From assembly GCA_029339195.1 (NCBI GenBank), contig JAPTJF010000013.1, forward strand, positions 124,001 to 188,000: 64,000 nucleotides of DNA. Direction: 5' to 3'. Source of the stretch: Micractinium sp. NFX-FRZ (taxonomy: Eukaryota; Chlorophyta; Trebouxiophyceae; Chlorellales; Chlorellaceae). The position numbers and the translations under genes were made by a program. The notes under the pieces were generated by a model. That model saw only the letters and a list, made by a program, of their open reading frames with translations. It had not been told where the DNA came from and ran no database searches. Of this stretch, positions 12,201 to 22,922 are shown piece after piece; position 1 is the stretch's first letter, and every line of letters begins with the position of its first letter.

Positions 12201-13764
12201 AAGGCGTCAGGGCGAAAGAGGAGCTGGCACGGAGCAACCGCCAGTACTGTCAGCGCGCCCCGTGGCTGCTGCTGCCGGGCCCCGCCCCACCCCAGAGCCG
12301 GGGGAGGTGCAGCAGGAATGCAGGGCGCAGCGCACCTGCAGTGAGAAGGCACGCGAGCCCGAGGGAAAGATGAGCTCATCCGTGTCCACGTGCAGCAGCC
12401 AGTCGACGCCGTCCTTCTGCGCCATTTGAATGCCAACTGCAGCCGCAAGGGAGGCACGTGTGCGTGCGTGCACCTTGATGGGACCAGCGGCACGCGTGTG
12501 GGCGACCAGGGCAACCAGCACATGCAGGAAGGCAGGCAGGCGGCTGCTGCAAGGCTGACGAAGGGGGGCAGAGGCCCACAGGTCGCAGCAGCACGCGCAC
12601 CCACCCTCCATGTTGAGGCTCTGCAGCACAAACAGCTCGTGGTTGCAGGGCTTGTGGAAGAAGGCGGAGAGCCAGGACTCCTTCCAAATCCTGCACGCAG
12701 CGGAAGGACAAGGAGAGGTGGGCTGGTGGGGCTTCCGTGAGCTGGCGGGTGATCTTGGTCCCAACCAACTACAATCACCTGCCGCAGTGCCCCTTACAAA
12801 CTGTCTTCAACACCATCAGCAGTTGTGTCCCAGCCTGAGCAGGGACACGCCATGTACCCCACCTGCTGTTTTCGTGCCGCTTCCGGAGCTCTGCGTCTCG
12901 CAGCACCACCGTCACGCCAGGGATGGAGCGCAGCACAGCAACGTTGTCGCCGCGCGCAGCCTGCATGGCCGGCAGGGCGCAGGGGCAGCGGCCGCCAGTT
13001 GCATGCATGCGGCAAGCACGCAGGGCCAAGCACTCGCCTTGGACATGCCATTCTCACACGCGCAATCGGAGAGGCAAACGCACAGCTGCCAGCCCAGCAC
13101 CCAAACCGTCCATGACTCGGCGCACCTGCCCATCTGCAAAGATGTAGAAGGTGGTCACCCCGATGGCACGGTGGTAGCTGATCCACACCTTGATCTGCTG
13201 CAGTGAGTCGCTGGTGGTAACAATGAATGCAATCTGCGGACCTTCTGCCTTGGGCTCCTGTCCCTTCCAGTGCTGCCCGCCCATGCCCTGCGGCAACGGC
13301 TGCCGTTGCGTGGCGCCTGCGGCTGCGGTCGTGGCGGTAGCGGTCAAGACGGGCTGCGCCTGTGCCACCTTGCCCACATTCAACTCCAGCTTAGGCTGCT
13401 GCATAGCCATCAGGTCACGCTCCCTGCAATAACGGGGACAGGAAGGTGGGAGCAACGAGGGTTTTGGCAAATAAACAACCATGTGGCGGGACGTGCTGCG
13501 GCAGCGGCGGCGGCAGCGGCGGCGGTTGCAGCAGCACCCATACTGCCTCCCGCTGCGCTGCGGCCCTCCCAGTGCTCACGCTCCGCCCGTCATCATGAGC
13601 TCAATGTGTTCCACTGAGGTCCGGCTGCTCAGCTGCAGAACCAGGGCGAACGCGGCCAGCGCCAGGGAAAGTGCGACCGCCGAGTTGCTGGGCCGGAAAA
13701 ATCGGGCAGCCGGTGCCTTGGCGGTGCTGGCCCCCAGCAATGGGCGGCTGTTCGTTCTCATCAT
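9210..13764 (-). CDS. Type II membrane glycosyltransferase (GT2/GT92-like, HVDTDEL motif) with Ala/Gln-rich tail
   Basis: Predicted Golgi/ER glycosyltransferase; donor and acceptor unknown. Fourteen exons give 757 aa: 13764-13580, 13423-13126, 12960-12863, 12690-12605, 12436-12336, 11981-11843, 11677-11600, 11439-11370, 11174-11121, 10972-10889, 10733-10677, 10513-10432, 10280-9834, 9704-9210. A basic N-terminus and a hydrophobic segment at about 29-45 suggest a signal anchor. The catalytic region carries [19 protein letters not shown] and, at 238-244, HVDTDEL, whose D240-T-D242 is the likely metal-binding DxD. YGNGKSAARV and PNGAHRW follow, as in the Glyco_tranf_2_4 / family 92 group. From about residue 470 the protein turns into Ala/Gln/Glu-rich low complexity with a tandem repeat of 33-34 residues. 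The nearer upstream in-frame start is TTG, so ATG 13764 was chosen; ATG 13761 is equally possible. Confidence 0.85.
9364..9570 (-). repeat. In-frame tandem repeat coding Ala/Gln-rich tail
   Basis: Two adjacent units of 102 and 99 bp (9364-9465, 9466-9564) plus the start of a third lie in the last exon of the glycosyltransferase. Each unit codes for a stretch containing GTAGQDAA and a QQQQVQQ-type run followed by [10 protein letters not shown]. Unit lengths are multiples of three, so copy-number change would keep the frame. Confidence 0.8.
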
Positions 13765-14473
13765 CGGGCGGCTTTGTCCTGCCGATGACGCCGCCGCGGT
13801 GCTGCAGGCTGCCAGGGCGGTCAAGCACCCACGATGAGCGCGACGCCGTGTGGGAATGTGAAGGCGCCTAGCATGAATTCAAGCTGTGCGCCGCCTGGCG
13901 CCGAGGTGGCGGGCCAGGGCGCCGCGGCGTCACGCAGGCATGCTGCACCTGTTACAAGGGCACTAGGCACTTTGCCAGGCACTGCACCCAGGAGGTGTCG
14001 TGCAAAGGTGCTGCACCTCCAGGCTATGGAGTTGTTGGGGGTAATGCGCCGGGTATAAGACGGAGGCAGGTGTGCGGCGGTTAGCGTGGCCAACCGACCG
14101 AGGTTTCACCCAAGGCTGCTTGTGCATTGAGTATGTTCAGTTCCACTTAACGAATCCACATGCAAGAGGGCTTGATTTGACACAGGTTGAGAGGGCTGCA
14201 ACCCCTATTACGCATCGCCGGCACCGTCTCCCCAACTTGCACCTTCCAGCCATTGTTGCCCTGCTGCCAAGCCCCCCTTCATAAGCTGTCCACCTGCTCC
14301 GTCACCTCAGTCATGTTCTTGCACAGCCTTCCATGCTTGCACAATCTTTCTAGCACAGTGACTCAGGTTGGATGCTATGCAGGTTGCGAGACACGCATAT
14401 GTGCCCTGGTGCTGGTGCGCCGCAATGGCAGGTTGGAGGCCCTGCAGGTGCGCCTTCTCAGCAGCACTGCTGC
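13765..14473. other. Intergenic region, PRL1 3' flank and glycosyltransferase promoter
   Basis: About 700 bp with no supported gene. A minus-strand TGTAA at 13952-13956 is a candidate polyadenylation signal for PRL1, 518 nt past its stop. The remaining sequence up to 13765 would then be the short promoter and 5' UTR of the glycosyltransferase gene. A minus open frame at 13821-14093 has no recognisable content. Confidence 0.5.
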
Positions 14474-17400
14474 TCAGAATCGCTTGATGTCACGCGGGGG
14501 CTTGAAGTCAACAGGGTGGCTCTCTGGCGTGGCGCTGTCATCCTCCTTCCACATCTTGATTGTCTTGTCCGCCTCGCACGTCACCAGGCGTGAGCCCGTC
14601 TGGTCAAAGGACATGGCGTAGATGCCTGCAGGCAGAAGAGCACACAGCCAAAGCTCAACGGCAATCAGCAACATGAGCATGCAGAACTCCAGCTCATATG
14701 GTGTCACTGGACGATCGTCAAGCCCAATGACTTGACTTGATCCCAAGCCAATGCCAGCCGGATTCAGCAAGGTTTTCAGCACTGGCAATAGCTAAGGCAA
14801 CTCTGACAATCAGCAATTCCGTGTTCCGTGTGACATGACGCTGCCAGCAGTGCCGAGGTGCTCCCTCCCTGGCACAGCACCCAGGCACCCCATGCCGCAC
14901 CTGCTTCGCTGTCCAGCGACCCAGGCTGCACAATCGTGTCCTGCTGCTGGAAGGCATTGCCCGAGGTCCAGTCCCAGAACCACAGGCTGCCATTGTCAGC
15001 GCCTGCAAAGGCACGGGTGACGGCAGCAAATAGTACAACTGAGCTACGTATGGCGGGTCCCGTCCCAAGTGCCAAACCAGAGGCGACAGTTGTCCGTGCC
15101 TGCAAGACACTACGCCACATTTGTACTAGCACCGTCAAGTCAACTGGGGTGCACAGGCAGTACACAGGCACAGGTGCAGTCCCACAACAAAACACTGCCA
15201 CAGCCGGCGGATGCAAGGGTTCAGATGCACATGGACAACAACATAAGCTCTGGGCCTCAAGCAAAATCAGCAGTTCAGAGCAAAGCGCAGCAGTACCCAC
15301 CGCTTGCCATCACGCCATCCTGGTTGACCGCCATGCAGTTGACGATGGCCTGCAGGGTGCAAACAGGTGAACAAGGCACGATCAAACAAGCAGCGTTAGC
15401 CACAGTGACCCATCAGGCTGCATGTTGCACGCCATTGCAATAGCTCACTGGCTTGCACACGTGCTGGTGTTGCAGGACCAATGCAGCAGGCGCCACATCA
15501 TCAATAGGAACACTCTCCCAATGGCGAAGAGCTTTGCTCCAGACCAACAATCTCAACGGGTGGAGAGCTTTGCTTCAGACCAGCACTCACCCGCTGCTGC
15601 TGCAGGAAGTTGTGCAGGAAGTCTCCCTGGGGCAGCTTCCACTTCTTCAGGTTGTCGGCGGCACCAGAGGCAAAGGTGTGCTCAGTCTGCGACGAGCACA
15701 GAGCCCTGACAGCCTGCAGACACACGTTGGCAGGTGAATTTCATATTGGCAAACAAGTCCAGGGTGTCAGCAGCACCCAAGGCAAGCAAGTGCTGTTTAC
15801 ACCTCAGACGGGCACAGAGCCCCGACAGCAAGTAAGTCCACCGCTTGCGTTGAAATAGGTAGGTGCACATACGGTCAGCTCACACTCCATGCATAAGCCC
15901 CTGGCACTCGGCCGGGAGGGGCGGCCCTGGCCTGCGAGCAGCCCACCTCCAATACTGCCGCACATGCAGCACACTCTGCGAGCGCACCTTCTTGTGGTGC
16001 GTCAGCGTGGCCAGCGTCTTGCCCATGCGCAGGTCCCACAGGCGCACCGTCTTGTCGTAGCTGGCGGTCACAACCTGTGTTTCATGACAGCACATGCACA
16101 CAAGGGCTCATTGAGAAATGCAAGCACAGGAGCAGGCCATGTTGCCGTGGCTAGATGGGAGCACATGCGTGCCCATTGGTGAAGGCAGGCAAAGGTGATG
16201 TGCTTAAGCACAAGGGCAGGATGCGAGCTTGACAACAAACAAATGCCTTTGGGCCAATGTACTGCACCTGCGCAACTTGTTGTTTGTCATAAAAGCCAGC
16301 CAGCCAGCCGAAGCTAACCACAGACTAGCGTAACACAACCAGCCACCCCCACCATCAGCGGCTCTTGCCTGCGGATCCGTGGGCAGCGCCAGGATGGATG
16401 CCACCGTGTCCTCGTGCCCGCTCAGGCAGTGCGCCTGCACCTTTGTGCGGATGTCCCACACGCGGCACGCTGCACGGGTTGATGGGAGGGCACAGCAGGG
16501 GTCTCAACAGCGCGAGGTGCTGATGGTGAGCCGTGTGACCAGCTTGGCTGGCATGTACACGCCACACTCAGAGGCAGCGTCCCATGGATTTGGATCAAGC
16601 ACGCCAGCCAGAGCTGCAGTGGCCATGATCTACTGCCAACTTACACACTACTCACGTCATTTAAGACGCCAAAATAGCCCATGTTGGGACACGAACAGAT
16701 GCTACTCACAAGCATTTCGGCTCCCGGCAAAACGCCAACCTTGTGCACACTTCCCTTGTCCCCACAAAAAAAATCATAAAGCACGCATGCTGGCGCGCTC
16801 ACTTGCATCCCTGCCTCCCGTCATGATGATGTCCACTGTGGGGTGCTGCGCCAGGCAGTACACGCCCGACAGGTGGCCGTGGTAGTTGCGGATGACCTGT
16901 GAGGGAGGATCAGGCAGGTGGGAAAGTCGTCTGTTACATCAGAGCAAGCGTGACAGGTGCCGTGCCGTTTGCAGAAGACCAACCAAGGGGAGGGCACAGC
17001 AAGGGGATCATCAAACTATGGACTGACAACCTGGGTTCACAGCAATGATGGCTGCGGGTCATCCCCAGCGAGCGTGGGCACAGGAGCCGCACACCAGTTG
17101 CCGGTAGCAGGGCAATGGGCCAGATGTGTTGACGCATTGAACAGGTCTTTGCCTGCAAATAAAGAATAAAAACCCACAGGAAACAGAACTGTTGACACAC
17201 CTTGTTCTGCTCCAGGTCCCAGCACTTGACCATTTTGTCGAGGCCGCAGGAGAACATGTAGGGGTGCCGGTGGCTCACAGCCAGCCCCGTGACCTGCACA
17301 GAGATACACACCCAACAGGAGGACGAGGCGTTATTCCGACGAGCACGGTTGTGGGCATTACACTCCAACACCAACGAGTGATATACTAGCCTTGCTTGCA

Positions 17401-19709
17401 TCAAAGGCAACCTCTGACATGCCAGCAAAGCCGGACCAAGCTACATGCTCAAGCTCCAAGCGACCCTGATCATCCACTATGCGTGATGAAGCCTGGGCCG
17501 CACCTGCTCAATGTGTCCAGTCAGCGTCAGGCGCAGCTGGCCGCTGGCTGTGTCCCAGATCTTGATGGTGCGGTCGGCTGCAAACAGAAAAGCAGGTAGA
17601 TGGTACAAAACAAGGGTGTCACTGGGGCGGCTGCAAACAGAAAAGCAGGTAGATGGTACAAACAAGGGTGTTACTGGGGCAGTAGGTTTCAGGGCCGTCC
17701 ACAAACACGCAGAGGTGCTTTGGCAGCAGATGAGGGCGCAAAGAGCTGCAACCCCTGCAGCACCGTGCCATGTTTGCAGGCCTGGATGGTACATGACCAG
17801 CACGTCGAGTTCAGAGAAAAAAATCACCTGAGCCGGTGGCAAACCACTCGTTGCTGGGGTCAAACGCAACAGACCGCACCCAGCTGCGGGGCAGGGAGGG
17901 CAAGGGGAGGCGACATGGGCACAAAGGTTAGTGATACAGTCGGGCATGCTGCAGGGCGCAATGGCAAGCTGAGCGTCCGGGGTTCAGAAGCGACCCTGCA
18001 GCAAATCTGCAAGCTTGTGTGCCAACTCACCCCAGGTGCCCTGAGATGACACGGTACATGCGCCAGGGCGCGTGCCAGGCGGGCCGTGGCCACTTGCTGG
18101 GTAGCCGCCGCGCGATGGTCGCAGATGGAGTGTACTCCTTCTGCAGGACAGTGGGCTCAAGCCAGAAGTTTGAAGGATACTGGACTCTCAAGGCAGTGGC
18201 TGTAAAATCAGGGGGTGCAATCCTCTTGCCAAAGCAGTCATTTGTGCCACAGCAGGCCAGCCGGGCCAGCAGGGGAACGGCCACCTCTGAACAACATGTG
18301 CGCAGCTGAGGAGCCAGCTGGCTAAAGGAGAGAGCCCTGGGGAGCAACACCAAGTGCCACGCTGTGCCCTAACCCGAAGCTCTAGAAACTGGTCGGGGCC
18401 ACACTGTGTCCAAGTGTATGATGTCTAATTCTCTGTGTCCCACCAAGTAGTGTTGATGGCCCCCTTCAACCACCCGGGTGTTGTGCCAAGCCCCCACCTG
18501 GCCGCCTGCCGCAGTAGGCACCATGACGGTGCCGCCCAGCGCTGCTTTGGCCTCTTTTGAGATCTTGCCAGGCCCCGCATCTCCCCCATGCAGCACAAGC
18601 TCCTTGCCCTTGCCCGCCGCAGCTGCCGGCCTGCAATCACAGAGCAGAGGAGGAAGCAGACGGGGAAAACCCAGCGCCGTTGAGAGAGCTGCGAGCAGAT
18701 ACTGCCTGGGTGCCCCACCTCCCCAAAACAAGCAGGCCAGTGGCATCGATGAGAAAGCAAGGGCGCACGGCCAAGCCTTACCGCACCAGCAGGCCCAGCA
18801 ACCGGCAGCCAGCAGGATCAGCAACCAGCAGCCCGCATCCCCCAGCAAAGGCAGCTGGCAGCATCAGAGCGAGCCCCAGCAGTCAGCAGAGGTGCGTACT
18901 TCTGCGAAGGTATCGAGTCGATAAGCTTGGCGGTGTGCGACTTGCTATCCGCCGCCGCCGCTGCTGCTGCTGCCGGCTTGGCTGCCACGCCGCGCCCTGC
19001 CACTGCAGTCTCCCGGGGCTTGAACCCTTGCAGGGCGCTGTACTCGTCCCGCATCTGCAAGGGATGGAGGGAAGAGGTGACAGCAAGCTAAGGGTAGGAG
19101 TATGAAGTGGGGACGGACAGCGGGTGCACAGGGGGTCGGCCCATCGGCTGCATGTATGCTCGAACGACATACCAATTGGAGCTGCTGCTGCTGCAGCCCG
19201 CATTGAGATCCAGCCCCCGCTAAGCCTGCTGCCGACCAGCTTTCAGTGACCCACACTGCACCGCCGCACCTTGCAGGCAAGCTTGGCTTTCTGGGCTTCC
19301 TCGTCAAGCGGCACCTTGTGCCCATGGTTTCCCACAAACAGGTCGTGCGTGCGCTTCAGGCTGAGCAACGTGATCGCCTTCACCGTCTTGCCCTCAATCG
19401 GCAGGTCGGCTGCGAGGTGGGGCGATGCTCACGTGTGGGGCTCAGGCGCAGCGGACCGGTGGGTGGTGCGCAGGGCAAGCATGAGCGGCGGACGGGCCGC
19501 AGGGCAGCGACGGCGACAGAGGGCATGCGCAAAAGTAGAGTCCACTTCCACGGGCAGGCGCGGCTCGGGCACAGGCAAGCGGCAGCGTGGACGCAGTGGT
19601 GGCAGCTGGCGGGCAGGCAGTTCCACAGGACGGCGGCAAGCGGCGGCGGCAGAGATGGCGGTGTTGCACACTCACCCGCAGAGCCGACTGCAGGCGCGGT
19701 TGCCGCCAT
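14474..19709 (-). CDS. PRL1: Pleiotropic regulator 1 (PRL1/PLRG1), WD40 protein of the spliceosomal NTC/Prp19 complex
   Basis: A nuclear WD40 scaffold of the Prp19/NineTeen complex needed for pre-mRNA splicing (family knowledge). Fifteen exons give 500 aa: 19709-19676, 19409-19270, 19054-18900, 18630-18498, 18140-18031, 17883-17828, 17577-17504, 17293-17201, 16896-16803, 16469-16369, 16074-15988, 15713-15591, 15349-15301, 15002-14901, 14625-14474. Diagnostic stretches are [14 protein letters not shown] near the N-terminus, [20 protein letters not shown] leading into the first WD repeat, [19 protein letters not shown], and the C-terminus [13 protein letters not shown] then [10 protein letters not shown]. 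Length is close to Arabidopsis PRL1 (about 486 aa). Intron 10 (16375 region; 16075-16368) uses a GC donor (CAG|GCAAGA). The 3' splice site of exon 7 is copied in a tandem repeat. Confidence 0.96.
17576..17680 (-). repeat. 53-bp tandem duplication spanning a PRL1 3' splice site
   Basis: Copies at 17576-17628 and 17629-17680 differ by one deletion and one C/T change. On the coding strand each copy contains the same polypyrimidine-TTTGCAG acceptor that opens PRL1 exon 7 (17577). The upstream copy therefore offers a second, intronic acceptor of the same sequence. Confidence 0.9.
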
Positions 19710-20296
19710 AACACTCTCCCTGCCCTCCTGCTTCCTGGGCGGCTGCCAGTTGCCTCCCAGCTGCTCGCAGCACGCCCCAAGTGCGGTGGCACAGGCAAGC
19801 GGGCTGTGATGTGCCCCTCGCCGGTCTGGATGTGCTGAGCAGCGATTGCAAAGGCTGCTGGGGGTTGCGGCGAAGCCTGGGCGTGCGGATGGAGAACTCC
19901 ACTTTGTGCAGGGCCTGACTGTGCCCTACGCTCGTGCGTTCCTACGCTTTCGCAAGCTCCCGAAACAGGTGGGCCCGACAGGACAATGGGACAGCAGGCA
20001 GGACATGCTCATGCGCATTTTTTGGCGGTGTTGTCCGGCCTGCTCATTCACGTAGACAGCTAATTGACGCACCCATTCTTTTCGTTTACGTGCCGTCCCT
20101 CTGTATAGAGCCGGCGAACGAGTGCAGGAGGCATCCACTGCTCCAGCGGCCTCTCTATTCAGCCAATATGTGCGTGGAGGGCGCTATTGAAGCATGCGTC
20201 GCCGCCCCGCCGCATGTGCATCCGCGCCGCCGCCGCCCAGTGCCTGCCCACTGCCCTGAGCCGCCGCTCCCGCCCTGCCATTGCAGCGCCGACAAC
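19710..20296. other. Divergent promoter region between PRL1 and APRT
   Basis: The 587-bp gap separates two head-to-head start codons and should hold both promoters. An in-frame ATG at 20168 could extend APRT by 43 residues (MCVEGAIEACVAAPPHVHPR...). That extension is proline/arginine-rich and might be a leader, but nothing in the sequence proves its use. Confidence 0.55.
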
Positions 20297-22017
20297 ATGG
20301 GCAGGGGCGGGGCAGATATAGTAGATGAGCGAGTGGAGGTCATCAGCAATGCCATCCGCGTCATCCCCGACTTCCCGAAGGTGCACTGACGAAGTGGGGA
20401 GGGGCGGGGGAAGGGCGGGGGCAGGAGGCCTTGCATCGCGCGCAGCTGCCACCCAACCTCCAGCCTTCCTCCCGACCCGCCGGCCCCTGAATCCATCACC
20501 TGTAATGGCCCATGGGAACTGCAGCCGGGCATCATGTTTCAGGATGTGACCACCATCATGCTGGACCCTGTGGCCTTCAAGCACAGCATCGACCTGCTGG
20601 TGGAGCGGTACCAGGGGCAAAAGGTGGACGTCATTGCAGGTGCGCAGAACAATGAACTTGGAGACTTTTTAAGTCCTTCAGCTTGCGGCATGCCTGCACT
20701 GATACTTTCCTTGCCCTTGCTCTTGCGGTGCGTGGGAAGTTGGCTATGCGGGCAGCGGTGGCGGCTGGCAGGGGATGGGGGCACACGCAGGCGGGGCTGT
20801 ACCAGGGGGAGATGGCACATGGTTGCGGGTGGGTGAATGAGCAGTTGACTGCTGAAAGTGGCGGGCTGCCGTGCGGCTGATTTGCTGGTTGCTGGTGTTG
20901 GGCATGGAGGCAGCTGGCGTTTGGGAGGGGCATTGGCGGTGCTCACAGCGTGCTGCACCCGACATTTGTGAAGGAAGCGCATCAATTACCCAGGGGCAGA
21001 CAGGGAGGCTCTCCTGCTTCTTCAAGGTTTGCCGTGGCTCTAAGGACCCTGCGACAGTCTCGCTCTGCCTAACAATATCCTGCCTGCCCTCCCCGGCAGG
21101 CTTCGAGGCGCGCGGCCTCATTTTCGGCGCACCCCTGGCCTTGGCGCTTGGCTGCGCGTTTGTGCCGCTGCGCAAGCCCGGCAAGCTGCCTGGTGAGCCC
21201 CAGCAGCGACACTTGAGTACTTACCTGGTCAAGCAGAATTGCCAGTACTTACCTGATCAAGCAGAATTGCCACAGACAAGTGCCTAAGGGATGAGGGTAA
21301 ATAGCAACAAAATGCACGCCGGGCAACCGGCCTGGTGACCCAGCCTGCCAGTGTGTGCCCGTGTGCTTGGGTCCCTAACCAGTGCTAATTCATTAGCGTA
21401 TTCTGTGCGGTTTAACACACTTGCTCACTTGCACTGTGCCCTGCCCTTGCAAACGACTTTTGCCGTGTTGCAAATGCGCCCTCTCCGTGCCCACAGCCGC
21501 CCTCCTCGCTCCTGTTACACCAACATGGGTCACTTGCTACGCATCGTGCCCCCCCGCAGGCGAGACCATCTTTGCCGACTATGTCACCGAGTACAGCACC
21601 GACCGGATAGAGATGCACACCAATGCGGTGCAGCAGGGGCAGCGCGTCGTGCTGGTGGACGACCTCATAGCCACGGGCGGCACCCTGCGTGAGTGCCGAC
21701 GGCTGCTGCCCTCCTATGGTGTGGAAGTATCAAGTCGCGTTCTGGACAGCAGGGGCACCACCGTAGCTATAGCTCAAAACCTTACTTCTGCCACAAGTCC
21801 TCTGCTTGTCATCTGGGCTCACTGTTGTTGCGCCTGCGGCCTTGCCTTCCCAACCTTGATCCCGTTCCTTCTCGCAGGCGCGGGCATGGAGCTGATTCAG
21901 AAGGCGGGTGGAGAGGTGGTGGAGGCCGCCTGCATCATCGAGCTGCCGGAGCTGAAGGGGCGGGAAAAGCTGGAGGGCCTGCCGCTGCACGTCCTGGTGG
22001 AGAAGGAGGGCATCTGA
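20297..22017 (+). CDS. APT1: Adenine phosphoribosyltransferase
   Basis: Salvages adenine: adenine + PRPP gives AMP + pyrophosphate. Plant forms also act on cytokinin bases (family knowledge). Five exons give 186 aa: 20297-20380, 20525-20639, 21100-21192, 21560-21688, 21878-22017. Frame is kept at every join. Visible family features are [51 protein letters not shown], and the PRPP-binding loop [14 protein letters not shown] at 127-140. Length matches type I plant/animal APRT (about 180 aa). The start is the ATG directly before [15 protein letters not shown]; an upstream in-frame ATG at 20168 exists. A TGTAA polyadenylation motif follows the stop by 30 nt. Confidence 0.96.
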
Positions 22018-22046
22018 GCTCTTTGCAAGGCATTTCACGCATGGCC

Positions 22047-22051
22047 TGTAA
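22047..22051 (+). terminator. Polyadenylation signal TGTAA of APRT
   Basis: TGTAA is the usual chlorophyte polyadenylation signal. This copy lies 30 nt beyond the APRT stop codon. Confidence 0.6.
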
Positions 22052-22922
22052 CTGTGCTTCCCTCGAGAGCACCTGCCGCTGAAGTGTAGTACACAGGCAC
22101 CTGTGGTACAAGGCCTGTCCCGCAAGAATGCAACAGTGCCCACCTCGCAAGACGGGCTGCTGCTGAATGGTCTGGCGGGAAGGGAGGGCATAGGAGGTCG
22201 GCAACGCAAGTTCTGTAGCCTGCGCACAGTGACTGGGAGCCGTGCGCAGCCTGCGCTCACCCATGCCGCGCGGACAGCCCACAGAAGCGGGGCGCTCGGC
22301 GCGGGATGGGCGGTTGTTGTGCTACATGAGCTAGTTACAGACAAGCTGCTCAACGGCATAATTGAGGGTAACCCAAGAAGAAATTAGGGTATTCTCCCCC
22401 ATCTAAGCAGCACATGCTTGGAATAAATGCGTGTGCCGCTGCAGCATGGAGCCCAGCGCTGCCGTCGTCAGTCAGCTGCGGTGCTCAAAGCACATGAAGA
22501 GGTACCGGCCAGGTTCATCGAAGAATTGTCGAAGTCCAGCTATTTTTCATCGGGAAGGCCTCAACCAAAGCTTGCTTGGGCCTCCAGGTGCGCTTTGCCG
22601 ACCTGCCCGACTCGGTGTGGCGGACCAAGCCCAGGCCGCCTTTGCGGCGTCCCAGGCAGCTTGATATACGCTTTTCAGTAACAAGGAACACGGCGAGCGG
22701 CAAGCGGGGCGCAGTCTTGAGCGCCTCTTTTCGTGGCTCCCCCTTTTGCCCTTTCTGCGCGGCGCAGGACTGCGCAGAGCTGTGTGGGGCTGGTAGGAGG
22801 CTGGCGGTGCAGCAGCGAGGCAGGCACGCAGAGGTGCGGCGGCGGCAGCGGCAGCGGCGGTTCCTGCTCTGAAGCGGGGCAAAGCGGTGGCCTGCGTACG
22901 GGGGGGACCCCAGCCGGCTGCT
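22052..22922. other. Intergenic region upstream of the RAMA-JAMM gene
   Basis: About 870 bp with no supported coding region. It should include the promoter and 5' UTR of the MPND-type gene; an untranslated first exon is possible. Open frames on the minus strand (for example 22547-22882) are Ala/Arg-rich and show no domain. Confidence 0.45.

Noticed and set aside
13765..13824. Twenty-residue N-terminal extension of the glycosyltransferase
   Set aside because: The frame at 13824 begins with TTG, not ATG. The first ATG is at 13764.
13821..14093. Minus frame of 90 codons upstream of the glycosyltransferase
   Set aside because: No recognisable content; it overlaps the candidate PRL1 polyadenylation signal and the glycosyltransferase promoter.
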